Assembly (NCBI GenBank): GCA_025917655.1 | Contig: CP084611.1 | Span: 868,001-932,000 of the forward strand | Direction: 5' to 3' | Origin: Chlorella sorokiniana | Lineage: Eukaryota > Chlorophyta > Trebouxiophyceae > Chlorellales > Chlorellaceae | Length of the DNA: 64,000 nt | In this document: positions 32,054-43,339 of the stretch, in pieces | Numbering within the stretch: position 1 is the first letter of the stretch | How the letters are laid out: each line of letters starts with the position of its first letter | Program-made: the position numbers and the translations under genes | The notes under the pieces: generated by a model | What the model was told of the DNA's origin: nothing | What the model saw: the letters and a program-made list of their open reading frames with translations, nothing else | The model's database searches: none

Positions 32054-33585
32054 ATGTCGGGCATCGGATCAGGGGTAGGTTGACTGCTGCTGCAACCAGT
32101 GAAAGGCCTCTGCCGACGCTCGATCACCCTGCTCACACTGAGCTGCCCTTGTCCTTGCAGTATGACCTATCGGTCAGCACATTTAGCCCTGATGGACGCG
32201 TGTTCCAAACAGACTACGCCCAGAAAGCGGTAGACAACAGCGGGTGCGCACCAGTCGCGGCCGCGCGGCACGCACGGCTCCTCTCGTGTGCTGCTCTATG
32301 CATTTGCTGACGCCCTCCACACGAGCTTCCGCATAATGCAATTTCAACCTCCACGTTGTGCAGCACGGTGGTGGGCATAAGATGCAAAGACGGCGTGGTC
32401 CTGGTGGGTGCCGCTGCTGTCCCGAGCCTTTCCCCGCCTCAGTGCGCGCTTAACTAGCCAGTGGGCATGCCCAGCTGCCGTTAACCTTGCGCAGCGCTCG
32501 TCACAACGTTGCAGGGCGCGGAGAAGCTGGTGATCAGCAAGATGCTGGTGGAGAACTCCAACCGCCGCACGTTCCCGGTGGACCGGCACGCGGGGTGGCG
32601 ATTGCGGGGTTGCCGCCGACGGCCGCGCCATCGTCCAACCGAGCCATGGCGGAGGCCAGCCAGTACAAGTCGTTCTACGGCGACCCCATTCCTGGGCACG
32701 TGCTGGCTGAGCGACTAGGGACATACGTGCACGTCTTCAACCTGTACTGGTGGGCAGTCGTGCTGCACGCTGAAGTGATTCTTCTGGCGCGCTTTTCACT
32801 CGGCTGCCAGCGAAGGGTGCAAAGTGCCTGTGGCGCCATGCCAGCCTTGCATGCTGGAGGATATCGACTTGTTGAAGGCGGCCTGTCGCCGCCCTTGTGT
32901 CCAAAGGACTCGAGGCAAGGCGACCTGGCTGTGCTGCCTGCAGGTATGTGCGCCCGTATGGCGTGTCCACCCTGCTGGCCACGTATGACAAGGAGGGGCC
33001 GCAGCTGTACCTGGTGGAGCCGTCAGGCACCACACATGTGAGGCGGCGCACAGACGCGAGCGCGGCTTTTTGTGCCTTCCAGCACGACTGCATGCAGCCT
33101 TGTCGACAGCATGGCCCGCAGCCCGCCTCCTTGCTTGCCCTCCCTCAACGTGCTGTTGCTTGCCGGATGTGCCTGTGCAGCGCTACTTTGGCACAGCTGT
33201 GGGGGAAGGCCGGCAGGGCGCCAAGAACGAGGTTGAGAAGCTGAAGCTTGACGAGATGAGCTGCCGGGAGGGGATCCAGGCCGTGGCCAAGATGTGAGGC
33301 GGGGTTGAAGGGCCGAGGGCACAGAGACGCGGCTCAACCGCTCGTGCACGCTTGCCAGGGCAGCCTTTTAGCCGGGCCCGTTCCTTTGACAAGCGTCCCA
33401 CCCCTCCCCCTGCTGCCGCCCGCAGCCTGCACCAGGTGCACGACGAGGAGAAGGGCTTTGAGATGGAGCTGGCCTGGATCTGCGAGGAGAGCGGGCGTCA
33501 GTTCCAGCGCGTGCCGCAGCAGCTGGCGGAGGAGGCGGAGGCGGCGGCCAAGGCGGCGCTGGAGGCGGAGGACATGGACGACTGA
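32054..33585 (+). CDS. PSMA3: 20S proteasome subunit alpha type-3 (alpha7, PAG1)
   Basis: Structural alpha subunit of the 20S proteasome outer ring, in cytosol and nucleus. Exons: 32054-32074, 32161-32243, 32364-32403, 32515-32749, 32944-33037, 33181-33293 and 33426-33585, about 250 residues. The first exon encodes MSGIGSG, followed by the alpha-signature [20 protein letters not shown] across the junction. Further family blocks: [39 protein letters not shown], and an acidic C-terminus ending EAEDMDD as in eukaryotic alpha-3. Exon 4 needs two added bases (near 32594 and 32613) and has one apparent extra C near 32635. All splice junctions keep frame. Identity secure. Confidence 0.95.
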
Positions 33586-34096
33586 GGGCGGCGGGCCAGG
33601 GCCGCCCGCCAGCCAGCGCAGCCCAGCCATGCTGCTCCCAGCTCCCTCAGCCCGCCGCGAACAAAGCGCACCAGCGCTGCGCCGCCTGTTCACAAGTTCT
33701 GCAGTTGGCCGGTGCGCGGTTTGGTGACCCCCTCAACAGCCGCCTGCCGTGGCTTCTTGACTTGTATCCCTTAAACATGCACTCTCTCATCATTTGTTGG
33801 AACAGCGCATGGCAGTGCTGGCCCTCCCAAGGCCTTGGTTCCAGCCAGGCGTATGCAAAGCACGCTGTGCACGCTTGGACCGAGTCGAGCACAGCGGCTG
33901 GGGAGGGCGCGGGCGCAGGCGCGGACATTGGGCCCACAGAATGGGAGGCAACAGAGGGAATAACAGAGAGACGGAGCAAACAACGGGTAGACAGGATGTC
34001 ACAAAACCTAAGTCCTAGAGAGTTGCCAGGCGGGCCGTGCAGGGCCAGGCGCAGCGTCGGCGAGTCATTCCGCTAGCCTACGTGGGGCGGGCTGGA
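33586..34096. other. Convergent spacer
   Basis: About 510 bp between the stop codons of PSMA3 and nucleolin. Presumably 3' UTRs. No coding exon recognised. Confidence 0.45.
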
Positions 34097-37000
34097 TCAG
34101 TCGTCGAAGGTGGTCTTCTTGCCGCTGCCGGCGCCCGCGTCAATGGAAAGCCTGGGCTTCATGGGTCCGCGCCCGCCGCGCCCGCCACGGCCACCGTCGC
34201 GACCTGCGAGCCACAAGTGCAAGAGTCAATGCAGCAGTTGAGAGCGGTGCAGGAGAAGGGGGAACGGAGGAAGGGGGAGGGAGATGTGGACTGCTGGGTA
34301 AGACCCAAAGGGTTAGGGCGCCGACGGCGCTCCCAGGGCAATGGAATCAGCATGCTGCGCAACCGGGAGGCGGTCCCCGCCGCCTGAGCCCCGCCGTGCA
34401 CGCCGCGGTGCGGAGACACACGCGGCGGACGGCGGGAGACGGCGGGGGCCTGCAACCGGCGCGCTCGCTCTGTGGCGTTCCCGCGGGCTATGTACCAACA
34501 GTGCCTCAAAAGGAGGACGGCACCCCACTCGGGTGGCAGTGCGTGCGGCGACACACGCAGCTGCCCCGCCATTCAGCAAGCTATGCAGAGAGCATGAGAG
34601 GTGTGCATGCGCAGCACATCACAGGCAGCAGCTACATCTCACCGCCGCGCCCGCGCCCGCCAAAGTCGCCACGACCGCGACCGCCGAAGTCGCCGCGCCC
34701 GCGGCCACGGCCGCCGGTCGCGCGGCCGCGGCCACGGCCGCCAAAGTCGCCGCGCCCGCCGCGGCCACCGCGGCCGCCGCCACGGCCGCCGCCGCCAGGG
34801 GTGCCGGGGTTGAGGTCCACCTTCAGCCAGCCGCCAGCCACCTCCTGGCCGTCCAGCTCAGCAGCCTTGTTCTGCACAGGTACGTGGCGGGGGAGGATGC
34901 AGGGGCGCCTGATTGAGCAGCATGCACCCAGTGAGGGGGGCGAGAACGGGACTGGGAAGGAGCAGAAAGTGGGGCGCGTAGCGGCATGCCTCAGTATTAA
35001 AAAGCTCGGTTTATTGATCCACACGTACACATTCGGCGTTGGATTTTGGTTGTGTTCATCCCCGGCATGCTCTAGGCGCATCAAAGCGCTGCGCGTGCGG
35101 CCCGCCATGGCCGCCTCGGCCAGTGCAGGATGCAGGAGGGTGCAGGGCAGCGTTGCTGCGCGGCATTGCTGGCCCACCTTGGCCTCGGTCGACTCAAACT
35201 CGATGAAGCCGATGCCCTTGAGCTCGCCCGTCTCGCGGTCGGTGGGCAGGCGCACGTTCACCACGGTGCCCGCAGCGCCAAACGCATCGGTCAGCTGCTT
35301 GCGCACCTCGTCCTCGCCTGCAGGGCGGTGAGGGGTGGGGGCAGGGGGCTCACAGGGCGGGTGGGCGGCGAGGTGGGACCAGCCACTGGTCAGGCAACAG
35401 CGAGTGGAGGCGTCAGAGGGGCATGCTGGCCAGGAACAAGCCCTTGGCAGGGGGCAGCTCATGCTGCGGCCGAGGCGCACCCAGGGAGGAGTCGTAGCCC
35501 TTGACAAAGATGGTGGTGCCCTCCGAAGCGGCAAAGCGGTTCTCGCCGGGCGTGCCTGCAGCAGGCAAGCAGCAGGGTGCAAGCAAGTCTGTGAGCACGT
35601 CCACAAGCGCAAGTAGGGCGCACGAGTGTGTGAAAACGATGATGGACACAGAGAGAAACTGAACAGATTGAAGTGGAAATCATGGAACCAGATGGGAGAT
35701 GTGGACTGCTGGGTAAGACCCAAAGGGTTAAGGCGCCGACGGCGCTCCCCAGGGCAATGGAATCAGCATGCTGCGCAACCGGGAGGCGGTCCCCGCCGCC
35801 TGAGCCCCGCCATGCACACGCCGCGGTGCGGAGACACACGCGGCGGACGGCGGGAGACGGCGGGGGCCTGCAACCGGCGCGCTCGCTCTGTGGCGTTCCC
35901 GCGGGCTATGTACCAACAGTGCCTCAAAAGGAGGACGGCACCCCACTCGGGTGGCAGTGCGTGCGGCGACACACGCAGCTGCCCCGCCAGCAACCTCAGA
36001 ACAAGAACAGCGAACAATGACCCACTACCACAGAACGAGCGGCTAAAGCACGTAACCAGCAGGCAGCCCACAGGGCGCTGAACGGCTTCGTAACACACAT
36101 GTTGTGTTAAGGAGCAACGCCCTTGTCCCTCCAGCACCCCATGACCCCCCCCTCCCTCCTCAACCCACCCACAACCCACCCACGCACACTCTGCCCTGCT
36201 CACGCTGCTGGCGCTCCGTGGTGGACTCGATGTACACCTCGCGCTCCATCAAGGAGGTGCCGCTGAGCTGCACGGCCCGCGCCGCGCCCTCCACCTCCTC
36301 AAACTGGATGTGCGCAAAGCCGCGGGCGCGCCCGGTGTCGCGGTCGTACGCGATGCGCACCTCGGCGATGGGCCCGCACTCTGAGAAGAAGTTGTGGAGG
36401 GCGTCCTGTGTGTGGGGGGGGGGGGGGGAGGGGGAGGGATAAGAATGAGCGTGCTGGGAGTGACCAGAGGCTGGAAAAAGCTTGGGGTGGGAAGCGTGGC
36501 CAGCCGGTGCATGCAAAGGGGTCGGTCTTATGTCGAGAAGGGCGGGAGCAGGATGGGGGTGCAGCAGCGGCAGCGCTCGGTGAGCTGGGTGAGTCCGGCA
36601 GGCGCCAGCAACGGTGGGCGTGACCCCACCAGGGAATGTTTTTTCTTCACAGCGCGGTAAGGGCGGCAGGTGCAGCGGCAGCGCGGGCGTGCACAGGCAG
36701 CAGCGGTTGCTCAGGGGGCCAAGTGTCTGGCAAAGAGCCAGTCAACGGTGGCAGGAAACCACCAATCACGGCCAGCTTGTCCTCACAGCAAATCAAACAG
36801 CAGCAGCGCAGCAATGCAAAAACAACAAAGAACACAAGCCATCATGAGCCATCACGAACACACACCTCGTCCGCCTTCCAGGCCAGGTTCTTGATGAAGA
36901 TGGTGCGAGAGCCGTTGGCGGCAGACACGTCGACAGCGCTGCCGTCGGCTGCCTTCTGCTTCTTGGCGGCGGGCTTCTTCTCCTCCTTCTCCTCCTCCTC

Positions 37001-38761
37001 CTCCTCCTCCTCCTCAGAGCTCTCCTCCTGCAACAGGCGGCAGGCCGGTAACAGCAATGGGTCAGCCACAGAAAATGCGCCCAAGTCGGCCCCAGTGCAG
37101 TTGCGCGACACGTCTTCCGGGCCATCCAGGTTGCAGGCAGCTGCTGCCGGGCAGCCCCACCTCCTCGGAGCTCTCCTCCTCCTCGGAGCTCTCCTCCTTG
37201 GCCTTGCCGTCGGCGGCGCGCTTCTTACCCTGCTTGGGCTTCTCTGCAGGGCGGGCACAGTAGGGGGAGCCAAGTGAAAAAGGCGTGCCAGGCGCAGGCT
37301 CTGCCCACGTGCAGGCAAGCTGCGGCAGCCGAGGTGCTCAGTTTATGGGTGGTGATATGATGATTGTCCTCAGGCTTTGTGAACTTTGGTGGAGTTCGCA
37401 TTCGGACGAACGAGACAAACCATCCTTGCACCAGGGCCACGCGGGCAGCAGGCAGCAGCGCGGCGCATGCGGCAACCGTGGGCGAGGGGCCAGGCAGGCG
37501 GGGCTCACCGGCCTCCTTCATCTCCTCGTCCTCCTCGTCATCAGACTCCTCGTCAGACTCCTCCTCCTGGCGCAGGGGAAAGTGGGCCGCGGATGTGAAT
37601 GCCTCGAGTAATGAGAGGTGTACCAACAGCCTGCACTCGCGTGGCAGCGCAGCAGGCAGGCAGCGGCGCACCTCGCTGCTTTCAGCCTTCTTGGCGGCTG
37701 CCTTGGCGGCGGGCTTGGCGGGCTCTTCGTCGTCGGAGCTGTCCTCCTCCTCGCTGCTGCTCTCTGCCTTCTTGGCAGCAGGCTCGTCCTCCTCCTCCTC
37801 GTCAGAGCTCTCCTCCTCGCTGCTGCTCTCAGCCTTCTTGGCGGCAGGCTGCGAGGGAGCAAGACGGGGGGGGAGCAACACAGGGCTCAGCAGGAGCAGC
37901 AGCACCAGCCAGCAGCATGCTGAGGGCAGGTAATGGAGTGCAACAGCGATGCAGAGCAAACAAGAAATGCAAACAGAAAGACTTAAGAACCAAGGGGTGC
38001 AAAAGGTGCAGTATGCGGGGCCAGGCCGCCACCTTGGCTGCTGGCTCTGCTGCTTCGTCCTCCGACTCATCGTCTTCCGAGCTCTCGTCCTCGCTGCTGC
38101 TCTCTTCCACAGGCTGCCAAGCAGGGAGATGGAGAGCCGCTGTCTGCTGGAGCTGTTTGACACCCATGTTCTGCTGCCGAACCCCGGCACCAGCGGCAGC
38201 GCAGGCGTGCAGGCAAATGGTGCAAGATGTGCAGCTGCAGGGCCAGCAAGTCACATGCGCACCTTGGCCTTGCCGTTGGAGGCTGCAGGCTTGGCGGGCT
38301 CCTCGTCGTCAGAGCTGTCCTCCTCCTCGCTGCTCTCCTCCTCGCTGCTGCTCTCTGCCTTCTGGGCCGGGGCCTTCTTGGCGGGGGCCTTCTTGGCGGC
38401 AGGCTTCTCCTCCTCCTCCTCGTCGGAGCTCTCCTCCTCGCTGCTGCTCTCCTCCTCGCTGCTCTCCTGTAAACAGCAGGGGCAGGTGCGGGGGTTGAAC
38501 GAAAGCGAGCCAACGGGCTGCGCATGCATGCCTCAACCGATCTTTCTGTGACACTTGCTGTACATGCAGTAAAATGGTCAAGTTCCACTTCGTGGCGCTG
38601 GTGCAGCCTTTGGCGGGCGCATGCATGCCGCACTGGGCAACAGGCTGCATGGCGGCGCGCACCTCAGCCTGCGCCTGCTGCTTCTGTGCGGCCTTCTTCT
38701 TCTTCAGGTTCTCTGCCTCCTGCTGCTTCGCGACAGCGGCCGCCCTCTTAGCCTTGGCCAT
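34097..38761 (-). CDS. NUC1: Nucleolin-like protein: acidic repeats, two RRMs, RGG tail
   Basis: Nucleolar protein of rRNA transcription and processing. Exons: 38663-38761, 38263-38466, 38033-38113, 37672-37848, 37509-37566, 37161-37243, 36866-37028, 36204-36405, 35481-35555, 35178-35317, 34643-34871 and 34097-34203. The start MAKAKRAAAVAKQQEAENLK is basic. Six exons then encode alternating Ser/Glu/Asp blocks and PAAKK linkers, the nucleolin acidic domain. RRM1 spans TIFIKNLAWKADE to the exon ending 36204, with RGFAHIQFEEVEG as RNP1; RRM2 spans TIFVKGYDSS to LKVDLNP, with KGIGFIEFES as RNP1. The tail is a Gly/Arg-rich (RGG, GDFGGRGRG) domain ending GKKTTFDD. Domain order equals plant nucleolin and yeast Nsr1/Gar2. 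Two introns carry copies of one dispersed repeat. Confidence 0.92.
34279..34571. repeat. Intronic repeat copy A (about 293 bp)
   Basis: Lies inside the last intron of the nucleolin gene (34204-34642). Nearly identical to the copy at 35694-35989 in another intron of the same gene; differences seen are a few single bases, mostly homopolymer length. It starts at GGGAGATGTGGACTGCTGGG and ends at CTGCCCCGCCA. No protein-coding content recognised. Confidence 0.92.
35694..35989. repeat. Intronic repeat copy B (about 296 bp)
   Basis: Lies inside the nucleolin intron 35556-36203, in the same orientation as copy A about 1.4 kb away. Flanking intron sequence is unrelated between copies, so the element itself moved or was duplicated. 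Confidence 0.92.
36411..36435. repeat. Poly-G tract in nucleolin intron
   Basis: A run of about 14 G followed by GA-rich sequence just after the exon boundary on the plus strand (C-rich before the acceptor on the minus, coding strand). On the coding strand it forms the C-rich tract preceding the 3' splice site of the RRM1 exon. Confidence 0.75.
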
Positions 38762-39041
38762 CGTGATGAGGCGATGTGGGAAGGGGGTGAAGGTGTGAAG
38801 CCCTGATTATTCACAGAGCAAGGGTTACGCGTCTGTATTGCACAGAGCGCGACAAAGAGGACGATGCATGCCCCACGGGCGGCCCATGAAGGCAAGAGAA
38901 ACCAGGGGCACCGCATGGCGCCCCTCCTGCCCCTATTTACGCTCCTTACTGCTTTCAGTCGAGGCTTGCAACGAATACAAGGCACACATACGACAAACCC
39001 CGCGGCGTTGAGAAGGTGTGCCATCTCCACCGCCGCTCGTC

Positions 39042-41368
39042 TTAGGTGCAAGGAACCCAGTCGGCGTGCGCCCACTCTGGCAGCTCTGTTGAGAAGCTCC
39101 AGCCCTCGTCGTGGCAGCTGTAGGTGCGCGCATGCAGCCACAGCGGCCGCAAGTCCAGCGGATAGTCCCTGCAGCAGCAGGCGAGGGGGCTCAGCACGAG
39201 TGCCAGCAGCCACCGCCAATCGGAGCTCCACGACAGCAATGAAACAAGGGTCTGACAGGGGTCGCTCACTTAGGAGCATAATAGGGGCAGTGGATGCACA
39301 TGGGATCTCTGATTCCCTCATCAGCTTGATACTCCGGCTGGCAGCGGAAGGCGTTGCTCTGCTCGTACGCGTCACCTGCCGCAAGCTGAGCGCCAGCCTG
39401 CCCACCCTCAACTGCGGCTGCGGCTGCTGTGGCTGCACCCCCCATCAGGCAAGGCACAAGCGTCGGGCGTACCATCCACACGCGCACGCTTGCTGCCAGC
39501 CTCCGCCTCGTCGCCCAGGGCCGCCGCTGCATGCCCAGCCCTGCCCCAGTGAACCCCCAGCTGGCGCGCCATGGAGCGAGCGCCCTGGGGCCCACCGCAC
39601 GTACCGCCGTACTGCACGTCGTTCGCGATTGGGTGACCCAGGTGCTGCAGGTGCACCCGTATCTGATGCGTGCGCCCGGTGCGCGGCCTGCACCGTGGGA
39701 GCAGCAGTGTGAGCAAGAGGGTGTTGGGAGGCAGCACTCGTTGTCATCAAGAGGAGGTGGTGCTGGGCGCGAGGACAGCAGAGCACAGAGCAGGTGCCTG
39801 CCTGCACTCCACGATGCTCGTGAGGCCGTCGCGTGCCACTGCCAGCAGCTTGAACTCTGTCAGCGCCGGCTTGGCGGCGCTCTTGCTGGGCTTCTTGGCG
39901 GCCGCCGCTGCTGCTGCGGCCGCAGCCGCCTGCCGCTCCGCCTTGGTCTGCTTGCGCTGCCGCTTTTGCTGCTTGCGCAGCCGGCGCGCCTCCTGCAGGT
40001 CACGCGGCTGCTCCGCCTCCCCTGCTGCTGCTGCTGCTGCTGCTGCTGCACGTCTTGCCCCTGCTGCTCTTCCGCGCCAGGCGCCCCGGTTTCACAAGCA
40101 GGCAGTGCTGCCGCCTTTGGAGGGCCGGTAGTATTGACAACACCTGCTGCATCTGCAGCTGTCCTCGGCTCGGCGGTGGCGTGGTTGGCGACCGGATCCC
40201 AAGCCAGCGGCACATCCGCCACGACAGGTGCCTGTGACTCAGGGAACCGCCCCAGCACGCGAGCCACATACACCTTCTCCACCTCGCGGCCCTCGATCTT
40301 GGCGCACAGCGCAGCCGCCGCCGCCGGGCTGCGCGCGAAGAGCAGCAGGCCCGACACCGGCTTGTCCAGCCTGCACGGAGGCCATGCGGAGGACGCAACG
40401 CCCGACTGGGGATGGCGGGCAGGAGCGGCACAGCTGCATGCCCCTCGCGTCGACTCAACGGACGCCCTGGGTGGCTGTGCAGGAGGCGGGCGTCACTCCT
40501 CCCTGCCTGGCCTGCCGCCCACCCCCACCCCGCCCCCACCCCCACCCCCACCTGTGCACCGGGAAGAGCGGCCCGAGGTCAGACCGCTCAGCGGTGAGGA
40601 CGCCCAGCACCGTGTTCTTACGATACTGCCCCGCCACGTGCACCGGCATGCCGGCCGGCTTGCACACCGCCACTGCCGAGGCGCCGAGGCCCACCACCGG
40701 GATGGCGGCAGCGGGCACCGGGGGCTCGTGGCGGTGGATGAAGTGGCGCATGCGCTGCCCGTCCCTCAGCGGCGTGTCTGCAGCCACCTGATACAGGTCG
40801 GGGCAACAGGAATCGGCATGTTTGTGGGAATCACACCAGAGTTTGGATCGCCTGAAAGTCAAATCATCATTGAGTGGAGGACTGCACAGACGGGCTGGCT
40901 CCCCACCTGACAGCCCTCCACACGCAGACGGCCATCCGCCAACGCATTCATGTAGTACTGCCTATCGCGTGCAGGAAACTCCTGTGCATTCAAAGAGGAT
41001 GTCATCAAATGAAATGCAAGGGGATGCCGAGGGCCACGCTGTCGCCCCATCCTGCAGGATTGTGGACCCACCCTGGTGAAAATGTCGATAATGGTTTGAC
41101 CCAGCCAACGTTGTCGCACGCTACAGCAGAAGTCAAAGTAATAGGGCTTCACCTGTGCGCCGGTATGGGGCGGAGGCAGCATGGCGGGGTGCTTAGGTGA
41201 CAGTGCAGTCGGGCGGCAGCGGTGCCCCGAGGTTGCCAGCATTATGTGCAAAGCTCGGCTCACCAGGCGGTACCCATTGACCACAACATAGTCATCTGGC
41301 TTGCTGGGCGTCTCAGCAGACTCAATCTGCCGCCCTGCCACTTGGTGTGGAGGGCCGATGGCGGCCAT
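39042..41368 (-). CDS. RluA-family RNA pseudouridine synthase (RPUSD2/RIB2 type)
   Basis: Isomerises uridine to pseudouridine in RNA. Exons: 41264-41368, 41072-41152, 40907-40981, 40552-40787, 39802-40370, 39605-39687, 39270-39432 and 39042-39168. The N-terminal block [20 protein letters not shown] and [20 protein letters not shown] with HFIHRHEPP is characteristic of the eukaryotic RPUSD2/Pus8-Pus9 branch. The catalytic motif is [14 protein letters not shown] with the active Asp, split by the 40552/40370 junction, and [19 protein letters not shown] is the conserved C-terminal motif. Between them lies an insertion of about 120 residues rich in Gln, Ala, Lys and Arg. The intron after 39802 has a GC donor. 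One added G is needed near 40019. The C-terminal exon has Cys pairs (CIHCPYYAP). Whether it acts on tRNA, and in which compartment, is not shown. Confidence 0.88.
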
Positions 41369-41559
41369 TGCTGGCAAGAGCGTAGAACTGTTGCGTTTAA
41401 GCGTTGAATCACCTTGTGAATTCAAGGTTCAACTCCATGTCGTTCATATGACATTAACCAAATTGTAATGCCTGATGTACCACAGCGCCGAGTCGCATTG
41501 AACTCCCGACAGGATGCGCAGCAGGATTGTTATCAGAATAAACTGCTTAACTGGGCGGC

Positions 41560-43191
41560 ATGCAGCTCCTCACTAAGGGGTTTAAACTCCGAACTATCAC
41601 CTGCTTCATTGCAGCCGTGCCAGATAGTGATGCTGGGTGGGAGAAGGAGATTTCCAATGCCACCTCATTTCTGAAGCAGGCGCAGCAGTTGTATGAGGGC
41701 CAAGGTGCAACTTTCCCGCTGCCGCTCTGGGCTGCCGCCATGCATCCCATGATGCATCTGGTGCTATCGTGGCTACAGGTTACGAGGTGCAGACACTGCG
41801 CATTTGCACCAGAGCGCTTTCTACAACCACTAGCTGCGACGATGCAGCAGCGCTGGCATCGAGGCTGGAGACACATTGCCGTGCGCAAGGCATCACGTTC
41901 CTCAGTCTTGGGAGCACAAGCGATGTACGCCTGCTGAATGGCGGCTGCCTCGCTGCACTCACTCGTTTCAGCAGCTGCTCATTCAGGTATGGTATCTGAT
42001 GACCTGTAGAGCAGGTTTTGGCCAGAACTTTGTTCGCTGGCGGGTTTCTCATGACCATACACTGTGGATCCCCTGCTCCAAGCGCGTCGCAGCTGGCAGC
42101 GTGGGATGGGCCTCCATGAAGCACGACACCTGGCAGCAGCAATCCATGGCCTGGCGGAGCAGACGGCGGGAGCGGGTAACTTTCGATTTGGAGTTTCCTT
42201 CAACTGCCGACCGGGCATCCCATACTTTCCTGTGGCAGCAGCGGGCCCCAACACTGTGGGCTTTGCCATTGGCACAGAAAACTCCGGCTTGCTGCACGCA
42301 GCTTTTCAGCAGGCAGCGGCAAGCGCACAAAGCAGCTCCGATAGCATCTTGGATGCTGCGCAAGCCAGCCTGCAGGCTGTGATGGCAGAAGCGCTGGGAC
42401 CCGTGCAGGGGCTGGCAGAGCAGCTGGCAGCGGCTACGGGACAGCCGTACCTGGGGATAGACGCCAGCATTGCCCCCGCGCTGGAGCCGCCCACCATCCC
42501 CGAGGCATATGAGCTGTTGGGGCTGGGCCGTTTCGGCAGCTGCGGCACGCTGGCTGTCTCAGGTGCGCTTGCCCGCCGTGCCACAATGCAGCACCCGCCC
42601 GCAGCGGTCGGCATGCCTGCCCCTGCCCACCCCCGGCCCAGCGCTGCGTGCAGAGCGCATCACGGCGGCACTGAAGGCGCTGCCGCTGCGGCTGTGTGGC
42701 TACAGCGGCCTCATGCTGCCGGTCTGCGAGGACGCGGGGCTTGCGGCGGCGGCCAGCGAGGGGCGTGTCACGCTTGGCAGCCTCCTGCATTACTCAGGTG
42801 CTGCCCGGCTGCAGAGGAGTCTGTGTGCGACGAAATCAATGCCAGCACTATTGCGTTGCCAACCTGTGCTATGTCATGCCCATCACCATCCCATGCAGCG
42901 GTGTGCGGGTGCGGCCTGGACACAGTGCCTGTCCGAGGAGCCACCTCGCAGCAGGCAGCATCGGAGCGTGCGGCTCTTCTGGACGCCACAGCTTCGCTGC
43001 TGCTTGATGTGGCAGCCTTGGCCCACCGGCTCGACAAGCCGCTCAGCGTGCGCCTGCTGCCAGTGCCAGGGGCGGCAGCGGGGCAGCTTACCGCCTTTGA
43101 CTCCCCTACCTGCTCAACTGCTCCGTTCTTCCACTACACTGAGTCACTTAAGTTGTTGTATGCGACCAGCAAACAGAAGCCAATCATGTGA
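41560..43191 (+). CDS. DUF711/UPF0210 family protein
   Basis: Family of unknown function found mainly in prokaryotes and algae. Exons: 41560-41704, 41779-41986, about 42064-42562, 42654-42797 and 42899-43191, about 420 residues. Family landmarks: KLRTITCFI at the N-terminus, SLGSTSDVRLLNGG, FRFGVSFNCRPGIPYFPVA, GQPYLGIDASIAPALEP, LCGYSGLMLPVCEDAGLA, AVCGCGLDTVPVRG and a final KPLSVRLLPVPG. The junctions 42562/42654 and 42797/42899 keep frame exactly. The third exon's left boundary is not settled because a frame slip near 42060 separates VRWRVSHDH from PLLQARR. The start ATG at 41560 lies 191 bp from the start of the divergent pseudouridine synthase gene. Confidence 0.87.
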
Positions 43192-43339
43192 AGGAGCAGA
43201 CTTGGCCTTGTTAGACGGCAACGATTGTTGCCTGGAAATAATCTGCTGCATGCGAGCCTTGGCCGCACTCAACACACAACAGAGCAAGGTCAACGTGCCA
43301 TGATGCCATGTGGTGTGGATTTATAACTCCGTTGATGTG

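Noticed and set aside
34341-36020. Possible gene formed by plus-strand open frames in the intronic repeat copies
   Set aside because: The frames arise in both copies of the repeat, contain stops at different places and are antisense to nucleolin exons; no family match.
36411-36435. Telomere-like or G-quadruplex telomeric tract
   Set aside because: It is a single poly-G run in an intron, without the TTTAGGG unit of plant and algal telomeres.
41400-41480. Possible tRNA-like TTCAA loop near 41426
   Set aside because: No matching acceptor stem or anticodon arm could be folded by eye at proper spacing.
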